Source: Mytilus californianus (taxonomy: Eukaryota > Mollusca > Bivalvia > Mytilida > Mytilidae). From it: a stretch of 64,000 bases of DNA. The position numbers were made by a program, and so were the translations under genes. Below the pieces are notes generated by a model. The model was not told the origin of the DNA, did not search any database, and was given only the letters and a program-made list of their open reading frames with translations. Of the stretch, positions 1 through 11,900 are shown piece after piece (within the stretch, counting starts at the first letter, position 1; each line of letters opens with the position of its first letter). The DNA is taken from the NCBI RefSeq assembly GCF_021869535.1, contig NW_026262593.1, forward strand, positions 52,378,318 through 52,442,317. Reading direction: 5' to 3'.

Positions 1-1039
1 TTCTTAGAAATGTATGATTTTTAAAGGTAAATAACATAACACGTGACTAAATCACACTACAGGTGCCTTCTTACCTCTCGCCTGGTCATGTATGCTATAG
101 GTGTCAACATTTAATCACTAAAACAACAGCCTCCAATAAATGTTTTGTATTGTGTAATTTTATACATTAGGATAGACGTAAATAAAATATAAAATTGAAT
201 TGTTTACATAAAAGGGGGAAAGTAATAAAATTGTTAATTGAATATCCTAATGCAGAAATAGTGTGATAACGGATTTTTCACTATACAAATCCTTTGTGTG
301 ATGTATGGTTTCCAACCAAAAAAATTATAAGCATAACTTTTGGTGATAATTTATACCTATTAAAAGTCTCTATGTAATAATAAAAAATAAAAACGGACAC
401 TTTGCGAACGCCTAATTTGACTTTTACTATCTTTTTTTTTCTGCTTCTGGCGCACACATAATTATAACATTACCGTAACAGAGAGAAAAAAAGAACAATT
501 TGATCATCAATAATTAGAAATTTATATTTTCAATCATGATTAAAAAGTAGTTTTATTTAAATGAAAAAATGCAGAAAGCGGTCTATTAAATTTATTCACC
601 AGACAAACCAAATATGTATGGTAACAATCCGATCGGTATTGTCTGAAAAATCGTCGTTTTTGGACTCTTAGCATGAAGAATTAATATCCTTTTCTTGGTT
701 ATTTTTCACACATAATGTCTTTATAGTTTGTCAGTAATCTGGAAAAGTGCTGTCAATACCGTCCATAGTATATCGAAATCGTCCAGTTAAGAGACATTTT
801 CCCAGCTTGTAACCACTGACGTAAGCACGATCACGTGATCGTTATCTAATTAAAAATCATTCTTAATGACAAGCGCTTGATTCTTTGACCAGAAAAATGC
901 TGATTTATCAGGTTTTGACCAGCAAAATTGTACAAAACATGTTTTAAGACTAATATTTATTAATTTAATAAAAAAAATTTTTTTTTTTAAAATCGTGTCA
1001 TGTCTCCTTTAATGAATTAAATACTACATGGTAACTGAG
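1..1039. other. No gene seen
   Basis: AT-rich intergenic sequence. No ORF, tandem repeat or recognisable element stands out. Confidence 0.5.
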
Positions 1040-1275
1040 TCAGAATGGGGTTACAGAATAGAGAATAATGGGCAAAAAGTTCAGAACAAAGAGCAACACA
1101 AGTAAAGAATAAAGAAATATACACCAAACAAATTAAAAAGAAAAGAGAATAATGGGGTGCTAAAATATAAAGAAGATAGAATAATGGGCAAGATGGATAT
1201 AGATACTACCGAAAATGGTCTAAAATTAAAGAATAAAAAAATGAATGACCCCATCCATACCCTCATTACTGGGAG
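1040..1275 (+). repeat. 'agaataatgggc' dispersed repeat, copy 1
   Basis: An internally repetitive purine-rich element: 'ttacagaatagagaataatgggc' followed by variants of 'aaataaagaatagagaa'. Confidence 0.6.
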
Positions 1276-1618
1276 GTAGACATTATATATATAACACATA
1301 GCTTAGAGGGTGATATAACAGATTGTTTCCCCGAGAAAACATTGTCAACTGAGGCGAAAGGTAATAGAGTATTTGCCATGGGATAGAGTAAATTGTCTCC
1401 CTCGTATTAACTAATCAAAATCTGATATTTTGACATGAAGTATAATAAATCAGATTGTTACCCCTCTAATCTGCTCTATAACCCTCTCAGCGATGTGTTA
1501 TTCATATAATTTTACGGTGTGACAACCAAATTTTTATGTCATTTTTGTCCAATTTAGTCAATACATTTTATGTTTATCTATGGCAAGCTAGCCGTTTTAC
1601 TATTTATTCTAAATTCAA

Positions 1619-2250
1619 GATATCTCATCATGCTCATGTAACATATAAAATATCTCATATAATATATAAGATATCTCATATAATATATAAGATATCTCAT
1701 ATAATATATAAGATATATTATATAATCTAGTTCTTATAAGATAACTTATAAACTTTATAAGATAACTTATAACTTTATAAGAAACAGAACCTACATCGTT
1801 AGGTTGATTTTCTAGGCACTATACATATTCTAACGCCTGGTATTTCTTAATCACAAGAAATCCAATGGACAAGGTATAATTTGCAGTTGTCACTACACAT
1901 AGGCAGACATATAATATAGGATATCTCATATAGTTTATAAGATATCTTATAAAGTATAAAAGATATCTTATAAATATTTTTATATAAGATATTTTATAAA
2001 TATTTTTATATAAGATATTTTATAAATATTTTTATATAAGATATTTTATAAATATTTTTATAGATGATATTTTATAAATATTTTTTATATAATATATCTA
2101 ATATTCTTTATATTTTTAAGATATCTCATATATTTTATATGAAAATATCTTTAATCGTTTATAAGTTTTATAAACTATATAAGATATTCAGTAAACTATA
2201 TAAGAAATCTTATAGACTATATGAGATATCGTATAAAGTTTATTAGATAT
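1619..2250. repeat. AT-rich tandem repeats
   Basis: A 21-bp unit (ATATCTCATATAATATATAAG) recurs about three times near 1650-1715, and a 26-bp unit (AGATATTTTATAAATATTTT plus six bases) about four times at 1955-2065. Variants lie in between and after. Both are rich in GATATC and self-complementary. The short ORFs here are repeat readings. Confidence 0.7.
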
Positions 2251-2540
2251 CTTGAAGTTAAAATAATAGTAAAACGGCTTTCCATATTTATCGCACATTT
2301 GTCATTTCATTGATTGTTTACAAGTGTCTCGATAATAGTTTATGATCCAAGTTCAGAATTGAAGTATGTGTTTTATGTTGTTCCTATTATTAGGAACGGG
2401 GTAAATTTTCTTGGCTTTTTTAGAATAAAATTAGAAAATACTATACTTTGAAAACTTGAAAAAAGAATAACATCTCAATATCCTTAGCGACTAGTATTCT
2501 TAAAATTACTTCAATCAGTGTTGTCAAGAGGCCGCAGAGA

Positions 2541-2612
2541 ATGGTTGTAGCAACGGTTTACTTCCGGTCTCTTGTTTTTTCTCAGCTTTCAGATTGACTG
2601 TCAACAAACAGG
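2541..2612 (+). promoter_or_regulatory. Weak candidate promoter or untranslated exon upstream of the 237-aa gene
   Basis: An otherwise AT-rich stretch has a short GC-richer patch. It holds an ETS-type CTTCCGG (2561-2567), a GTTGT-A-GCAAC inverted motif (2544-2554, shorter than a canonical RFX X-box), and a possible donor CAG-GTACAA at about 2612. The gene needs a 5' UTR exon somewhere upstream of 5799. This is only a candidate. Confidence 0.2.
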
Positions 2613-2619
2613 TACAACT

Positions 2620-4480
2620 GCGTCAAAACACTGTTGAATGCTTCATTAATCTTAACATATATTTAGACAATACTAAGGTTTTTTTAAGAACTTCAGAGAG
2701 CAGTCATAACTCCAATTCAAACTGTGACAGGTGCCCTCGTAGTCAGTCGACTCGTACAGATGACAACAAAACCTTCACATGTTCACGCCATCTATACCCA
2801 TCATAGCCACTTTGAAAACGGTAGCATGAAGAATGTTTCAATTATTGGCTGCAATATTTTTATTGTTTTCTTTGTTGGGGGAAATATAAGAAATTAACAT
2901 AACATATGGACTTGTTTGGTTGCCTATTAATTCATTAGATTGGTCATCAAGCAAAATTGAGATCTCTTATGGGGTAAACAGTGTCCTAACACCTGTCTGG
3001 CCTTTTATCCTTCCGAACTGCAATTAAACATACATGCCAACCCTGCTAATATACGTTGTAGACTACTGATTATTAATTGTAGTTACCGCCAAAAATTTCT
3101 CCTGGGTAAAACCATGAAAACATGTCATTTCATAATCTGTAAGTACAGGTGTTTTTGAAGGCCTCAGATTGCACCAATTTGCATCGACTAAAAAATATTA
3201 GGGGGAGGGGCTTACCCCCTCTACTATTTTCGATCAGAAAGGGTTGGCATGTAAAGAATAACCGTTGCAGATCCAGGATTTTGAAAAGGGAGGGAAGGGG
3301 GGGTTGTCTACCAATGAATCGTTAGCAGTGGGAATTGCAAAAAAGTCTTTTCATTAACCATATACATGATATATGTCAGGGCTCATGCTAGCAGGCGACT
3401 GGGGCAACAAAGTTGCTTTCCCGTCCGCCACTTCGCTTTGCCCAACCGTCAAAAGTGAAATCTAGTCGCCCTGTTGTTCACGATACTCGCTTTCAGTTAA
3501 CGTTGCTTTCGTCATCGGCAATATTCAACATTTACCTAGTCGAAGAAACAGCATTATATTGCATTAAAACGTCATAAATTTTTGAGTAAATTATTGTTCA
3601 ACTACGGATCGGAGTCAGGATTTCATGGGAAACGGACCAGCTATTACTGAAATCCGGATTCTTTGGATAATGTCTACGGACGCATGACAGCAGACAGAAG
3701 AAAATTGATCCCAAAAGGAAAAATTACGCATTCCACAAGCATTAACATACTTTTGGTTAGATGTTCTTGATTAATATATAAATATATTTCCATGTATATG
3801 CATTGTTTCAATTTATAAATTAAAGTTACTCAACTCTGGGACTATGACACTAATTTAATTATATTATGTCCAAGCTTAACTTATCAAATAAACCGGTAAA
3901 AATTAATATCTTTTTAATGAGAAATATTTAATTTCATAAACATGATAACAGAGTAGTTTTTAATTGAATTTTAATTGATATAATAACTTTCTTTTCCTTT
4001 TTGATATAAACAAAATCTTTTTTATTATTGCCAGATATTTAATTGTTTTTTTCTGACAAGAGGAATATAATTGTGCAACTAGATATGATAAAATTAAACA
4101 AATTTGAATTTGAGCTGTTACTTTAATTGTATACCCAGGTACAAATTGAACAATATAAAAAAAATAAGATACATATGGCTCTTTGTATTATAGTAAAAAC
4201 CAAACATTGTAGCGCCGCGAGCGAACGAGCACTTCTCTTTCAAATCTCACCACTTCTCCCTCTCAGTTTCAAAAAGAGAAGTCACTTCTCCCTATGATTC
4301 TGAAGTAGTGTGAGCCCTGTATGTAGCTTTTCAACATGTACAAGGGTGCCTGCCCCCTAAATCTGTTTCTCATTACACTAGCAACTAGTAGCAAGTCACT
4401 AACAAGATTAAAAAGTTAGCTGAGAGATGACAAAAAAAATAAAAATTAGTAGACTTATATAATTCTATATAAAAGATCCA
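2620..4480. other. No gene recognised
   Basis: The 70-codon ORF at 2594-2806 has no recognisable motif. The segments around 3360-3480 and 4200-4320 ('cgcgagcgaacgagc', 'cacttctcccta') look like decayed repeats. It is probably the upstream flank or first intron of the five-exon gene. Confidence 0.4.
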
Positions 4481-4483
4481 CTG

Positions 4484-4755
4484 TCTTGTACGCATTCCAA
4501 TATGTCCAACACATGTTCTTTGGCATACCAATAATAGAACAAGACAAAACCATCCACAGTCATACTGACATACTTGAACGTCCAAAGACACTTAAATTTG
4601 TCTTGCTTCCTTGCACAATCATACAATGGAACTTACTACATCAGACTATCATTGAAACCACTTCTGTTGACAGCTTCATGCAGTCATATCAGCTCACTAC
4701 AGCTGTTTTCTCCTCAACTTTAAATAACTGCACTCAAACCAAAACATCTGTATAA
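4484..4755 (+). pseudogene. Possible LINE reverse transcriptase C-terminal relic
   Basis: The frame reads ...SHTDILERPKTLKFVLLPCTIIQWNLLHQTIIETTSVDSF. It resembles the 'SFFPRTIxxWNxLP...' segment that closes many non-LTR reverse transcriptases, with several changed positions. No other part of such an element is evident around it. Confidence 0.45.
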
Positions 4756-5798
4756 AAGTATTATTTAGAAATTAAGCCATGTGCACTTACCCAATTAATT
4801 TACCATTTCCAAAGATAATTAGAATACATTATTTCTCTGTAGGAACTGTGCAGTGATTTAAAGTCTACTTGTATCCAAGTTGATTCCAACAACTGAAAGG
4901 GACTGACTTGAGCTTGAAATATCAGGGATCTCCATGACCTGTTTTATGATTGTGGACAGACAGACGTAAAATTATCTTCTGCCATCACTAAATTATCTTC
5001 TGTCATCGTCAAATGATCCACCCCATTGTTAATTGAATTGATCTCCACCATTGTTAAATATTTCTGCACTATGATTGAAAGGTGTACATGTGTAGTTAAA
5101 ATTTTTTTTCATTTTTCTATCAGCCACCATTTTTGATAGCAATTATAATCAATATACAGGGGTGATTGACAGTGAGAAAAATGATCCCCATTTTTATGTC
5201 CTAACAAAATGATCAAAATAGCGAGAAGTTAAGACTCTGGGAAACTTCTGACAGGAAAAAACTTTGACTTTAACTAGGTTAACAGGACATCTGAATTGTG
5301 GTTATCCTTGACTAAGAGAAGCCATATGCATACAGGCTTGACATTGGAATTGTTACAAATGACAATTAAGGAAAATAATGTTAATTCTTTAATAAAATAA
5401 ATATAATATACAATATATAAGTCTTTTCACTATTCCTTAGAATTAAATATAGGAATAAATATTTTCTATCATGACCTGCATGGTTTTGTCCTGGTGAGAG
5501 CCTCCCCCATCGTTAAATTTTCATCCATGGAGATCTCTGATATTAATGTATGTTATAAACACTTGTCTGTCATTGAAGATTAGATGACTTGATTTCTATA
5601 GTTATATAGTATATGTATCTTTTTAGCTTTTATTGTGTTTTTGGCTGAACATTGCTGTCTCTTTGACATATATGATATATCTGACATCTCTTTTTGGTTT
5701 TGTAGTATTCATGGTATTCAACTAGAGCCAATTTACGTTGGATGAAAAAAGGAATACATAATTTTAAATATTGTAAAGTTATATGTTTGTAATTACAG

Positions 5799-5902
5799 AT
5801 TTAACCATGGCAACAGAAATTGATATGATTACTAAAAAACCTAGGACTGCAAGAGATCCTTACACAACACTAACAGATACACAGATCACTAATCTAAAAA
5901 AG
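5799..5902 (+). CDS. Exon with start codon of the 237-aa gene
   Basis: The 3' splice site is 'aattacag' ending at 5798. The ATG at 5807 is followed by 32 codons (MATEIDMITKK...), ending in phase 0 at AAAAAAG before donor GTAAAA at 5903. The 8 nt before the ATG are 5' UTR. Confidence 0.8.
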
Positions 5903-8900
5903 GTAAAACAATTATTTTGAATATGAAAAATATGTTAAGAATGACCTATAATATTTACACGAATACTTATGAATATAAATGTTTATTATACTGTTGTAAC
6001 TTCCAGTTAAATATTTGTAAGGCATTTAAAAAAGAGAGGTGAAAGGGACATGCAAACTCATAAGTCTAAAACAAAAAACAAAAAAATGACCGAAAGACAA
6101 TCAATTTTGATTTTTATATAGAAAACACAACATAGAAAACTAAAGACTAAGCAACGTGAACCCCACTAAAAACCGGAGGTGATCTCAGGTGCTCTGGAAG
6201 CTTTAGCAGATCATCTAGTAAACTTATAACGGCAATTATAGTAAGGTGGATCTACTTGCATCAGCTGACTTTACCATAGGTTTTGCCAGTACCAACTTAG
6301 CCTGGCATCCTTTTTGAGCAATTTTTTTTTTATACAAATGATTTTTCAAACCTGTTCTTCATAAAATTAATAGAAATGATTTACTGCAAGAAATTGGTTA
6401 ACACAAGCATGATTTTAATAGTAATTCTCTCAAAGAATGAAAACAACACGTCATAAGTTTCATGTGTCCTATTCAGGTGCTAATTTCTTGATTTACAATG
6501 TACCTTTGTCAGAAACGCTCATAGCTAAAAAGCTTTTATAGGATATTGTTGACATATATTTACAATCTTTGGTTGAAAGTCATACATTTTTACATCTTGC
6601 ACAACTTCCATTGGGGATATAACAAATGGCTTTATCTGCCATTCTTTACATTACAATACAACGTTGTTTATGTGATATAACATTAATAAAATAATTGATT
6701 TTATTTTTAATAGTCATTTATTAATCTAGTTCATGTTGTTTGGACCTAAATCCAACTAAGGTAGAACTTTATTTACATAAATTATGCTACAAAATCTCAA
6801 GATGTTCTATTTTATACAAAGTAAACATTTATAAAAATGTATTGTCTTGATATCTTAACTATTTTGAAAGATGTAACGTCTTTTGTATTTTTGTGTCATT
6901 GGGTACAGTGTCTCATTGAAATATACCCCACATTTCCTTTTATTCATATTATTTTTTATTGGCAGGTCAACTATAGGCGAACATTCAATATTTCAATTTA
7001 AGTTTGAACTATCTTTGGCATGTTGCTTTTGTACATATAAGAGGGTCTGGATGGTGGTCTTTCATTTCTGTATTCTTTATATTTTTTGTCCATTTTTCTC
7101 TTTTCTTTATATTTAAGCACCCCTGGCTCATTATTCTCTATTCTTTGTTTTTTGGCCTATTCTTTATTTTTTTGGCCAATTTTCTCTGTTCTTTATTTTT
7201 TGGTCCATTTTCTGTAAATTTGGTCCAATTTGTTCCATATTCTGTAAACCCCATGCAGACTCTCAAATAATGAATTCTTTTTATAGGATCCATCAGCATT
7301 TTTCATGTTTAGTAAACCCGAGAAGCCATATCCAGAAAAGGGATGGACTTTGGACCGGTATGCCACATGTACCAATGAGCATTTGTTTAGAGGTCACCTG
7401 ACACAACCACATTGCTGGATTGACACACAGTGGCAAAGAGATCCAGCAAAAGACCACAATAATAGTATATTAGGGGCATCACAAAGATGGGGACCTGATA
7501 AAGTAGGTTAGTGATGTATCAAGTGGGTTAGTGATGTATAAAGTGGGTTAGTGATGTATAAAGTAGGTTAGTGATGTATAAAGTAGGTTAGTGATATATA
7601 AAGTAGGTTAGTGATATATAAAGTAGGTTAGTGATGTATAAAGTGGGTTAGTGATATATGAAGTAGGTTAGTGATGTATAAAGTAGGCTAGTGATATATA
7701 AAGTGGGTTAGTGATGTATAAAGTAGGTTAGTGATATATAAAGTAGGTTAGTGATATATAAAGTAGGTTAGTGATGTATAAAGTGGGTTAGTGATGTATA
7801 AAGTAGGTTAGTGATGTATAAAGTGGGTTAGTGATGTATAAAGTAGGTTAGTGATGTATAAAGTGGGTTAGTGATATATAAAGTGGGTTAGTGATGTATA
7901 AAGTGGGTTAGTGATATTTAAAGTGGGTTAGTGATATATAAAGTGGGTTAGTGATGTATAAAGTGGGTTAGTGATGTACATGTACTATAAGAGGGTATGA
8001 ATGCCCTTTATCGTCGGCTACTGTCAACGTCAAATATGTTAAAATTTAATTGTGATTCGTCAAAATATCCTTATCATGATTCGTTACATGTCTCAAATAA
8101 TCATACGTTACCGTTATTTCTGGAAATAACCTATTGCTATTTGTCAAAATCTGTTGATTTTTTTATTGTCATCAAGAAAATGTACATTTTATCGTCATGC
8201 ACCATAAATGACTGTTAGCATTCATTTGGCAAGATTTTTTACCATTATTCATCATGAAGGTACCCCCATTATAACCCTCCTATAATAAGTATCAAGAATG
8301 ATATTGTGCAAAGTTAAACATTATGGACTACAAGTTTTATCGATATTACTATAATAGAAAGTGTCTGCCAAGCAAATCACATTGTTCACCTCAACTTCAA
8401 AAAGTTCCAGACCAAAAATTAAATATTCTTTGATACAGAATCCAAATCAATATATGTAACAAAAATATCAGAGGAATGAATTTATGAATTAAATTACAGA
8501 CAGACTAATAGACAAACATTAATTATAGTGATATTTTGTTTTATTTGAAAAAAAAATTAGTTGCATAACTTATGTTTTTCAGGAGTGAGAACTGTTCAAC
8601 ATTTTAACAGACCAGAGGATCCAAATAGATTTGTCAATACAGAGCTATACAGACGACAAAATACAAACAGACCAGGAACAGTTCACATGAAACATGGTCG
8701 ACCAGGGGAGGGGTACTATTTAATGAGGAATCCAAGTAAGTATTGCCATCCTGAAAATATTGTGGATTAATTTATTTTTGTGGGTACTAATTTTCATGGA
8801 TTGAGCAAAAATTGTATTTGCCTGGATATTTAATTTGTGGTTTTGGCAAAGTTTGCACATACGTCTGTGTACTTTGTGGAACAGTTCTATTCATGGCTTA

Positions 8901-11900
8901 CCCATACCCACGAAATACATGAAAATTGTTATCCCAGGAATGAAAATGAATCCACATTGACTTGATAGGGCAAACAAAAATGATGACTTCGTTTATGAGC
9001 TTTCCATCCTACTCATATTTTAATGTCTACCCAGAACCTTTTTCTATTATTTTGGGGTCATATTGTTTTGTGTATGTCCAGATTGTAGGATATGACTATA
9101 GCATATACCTTTGAAAAATAAAAATAAAGAAATAAAAATTAAAGTAAGTTTGAATAAAATTGAGAATGGAAATGGGGAATGTGTCAAAGAGACAACAACC
9201 CGACCATAGAACAGACAACAGCAGAAGGTCACCAACAGGTCTTCAATGTAGCGAGAAATTCCCGCACCCGGAGGCGTCCTTCAGCTGGCCCCTAAACAAA
9301 CATATATACTACAATGTTTCACATTTTATATGTCAGGGATTTTATAGCCGACTTTAAAGTATGGCTACTTCTCATTGTTGAAGGCCGTACAGTTGCCTAT
9401 AATTGCTTACATAAACTTCATTAGAACTCTGATGGAAAGTTGTCTCATTGGCAATCATACCACATCTCTTTACTTTTATATTAAGTAACCTTATTTTTCC
9501 TACAATCATATGCTGTTTGTAACAAATTAATGTAAGTCTATAGAGCTCTACAACTGTTCAGTTCTTGTACAATCTTGGTTTTCAAATATGTAACATTATG
9601 AAGAAACCAGAAAAGTTTTCCTAACAGGAAGTAAAACAGAGCAGTGTCAGATCTTTTATATGCAAAGTGGTCACATGATCTGTATTTTAAGTGCCAGTCT
9701 TTGTAAGAATCAGGCAATTTTGAAAAAAATCAAAACATGGCCGAAAAAAACCCACCGACCTAACCATCCTATTTTGAAGTTACCCTCATCCTGAGTTAGA
9801 AATGGTAGGTCTTTCGTTTCTGCCTGTCTGGTAATTCGAGAAATCTCTAGATACATTTTGGTTAGAATGATAGCAAATTACGGAGTTAGCTCCCCTTAAT
9901 TTTTCATTTCTAGTGCATTTCAACCAAATTATATCTTGAATTACCAGAACAGGACAAGGAAACGAATGTTATATTCATGCACCATTATACATTTTGAACA
10001 AAAATTAATGTCAACCTAAGTGGGTTTTTGTTTGTCATGTTTTCACCACTGCCTGATTCTTAGGCAGATTGGCACTTTAAAATTAGATTGCCAAAATAAG
10101 GCACATCTAACACTCTGTCCATTACCATAAATTATGCACTGGTATCATATGGAATCTGAAAATGAGGCAGGTAGGGGAGGCAACAAGTTTAAAGAGAATC
10201 TGTCTATATTGGTAAATAAAAGTAAACTGAATGATGTTTTTTGGTTATTTTTGTTGATTGTAACATACTCTCTTTGAAGTTTACCCCACATCTCCATTTA
10301 TTCATTTGTAAAACATTTTGATTAAAGATGTCTTTATATAGATGGTTGAATATGAAAACTTAAAACATGAAAATTGTGACAGGTAGGGTTAGAATAAATA
10401 TTATTAGCTAGGCTTAAATTGTAATATTTGAATGCATGATTAAATAAATTCACAATATTAAGGTGCATGATCACAGCTTTTTCAGACAGATGCTATTTAA
10501 AATCACTGAAGTATTATGTTATTACATAATATTAAGTTATTTGTTTATAAATTATTCATTTTACATATTTAATAGACATTAATTTTCTGTTCAGTTTTCA
10601 TAGGAAAGATCTTACAGAGAAGGTATTTCAAGTCACAATAAAAATGCTTCAAAGCTTTAATTTACAGTTTTTTTTTTAAAATAGTTTTTGTAATAAATTG
10701 AAGAAATATTACTATCGTTAGCACATCAGGAAATCACCATGCCAAAATATCTATGATTAAGAATAGATTTATGAAAGCACTGCACAAATTAATAAGTATA
10801 TGCATTTGTGCATGTTTTATATGATAATTTAATTCATTATTAATATCTGTATGGAATTAATTTATGATGTGCCAATTGGTATTTCTTGAACAACAGAAAA
10901 CTGTAAACAATCTGACATACCGACATCACACATAAATTATTTAGGATTTGATAATCAGCACTGCTGTCATTAGGGAATTGTGATTAAGTATCTACGGAAC
11001 AAACATTATTTCTAGTTTATCCTGCATAATGACGATCACGAAGATGCTTGATGAACTTTAATAGTGCAGGAATACAGGCAATCCCATCTCTGGTAAATGA
11101 CGTCATAAAGGTGCGCATAATTGACAAACTTTTCCGGCGAAGGACATAACTCAAAAGTAGTCTATTTAATTAGGTGCCAAAAAAAAGTTGGTTGAAAATA
11201 TGAATGGCTTATACAGTAACAATTTGCAACCATGAATGTCTTACACATGTGAATCACAATTACCAATTATGAATCACAAATTCCATTGAATCACTTATGC
11301 CATTAAATCAATAATGCCATTTAATAACAAATGTCCTTGACTATTCTTTGCAGATTCCCAGACATGGTTTGGTTCCACAGTTCCACTAAACAGAACGGGT
11401 ATATTACAGGACATTAGACCTAAAACAATTGGTGAATATGAAGCAATACAGAATCAACACAAATCTGAAGTGTTACAAAGGAAAGGAAAATATCCAGCGT
11501 ACTCAGAATATACTGACAGGATTGGTTTGAAAACTAGATTACAGCCGATTATGACAACGTAAGTATAAAGGTCACGTAATCAAGCTATAATGTTTGTACT
11601 GTGTAATAATGATCCCTCTAAAAGTTTGTTAAAACAATTGAATGCTCAAATGACAATTTTACTTGTGGTCAAAATTAATTAGTTATTGTTTTACATTAAT
11701 TAGGTTATCTGAAACAAGCTGCAGTTTAAAAGTGACATTAAAATTTATTAATTGACTTAGTATTCACTTTTTAAACTCCAAAATAGCAGATCATCCTCTG
11801 AGGAATTTTCAAGGGGAAGATTTGACATAGAATCTATTTCAGGTAGTTTTTTTTACTTAGATTATTTTAAATATTATTTTGCAATAATTTGTCAGTATTA

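Noticed and set aside
2544-2554. RFX X-box supporting a ciliary gene
   Set aside because: The inverted motif GTTGT-A-GCAAC is about three bases shorter than a canonical X-box and lies 3.2 kb from the first known exon. It is too weak to use as evidence.
7501-7980. Regular 20-bp array that could suggest a CRISPR array
   Set aside because: The units are contiguous with no unique spacers, in an animal intron. It is a minisatellite.
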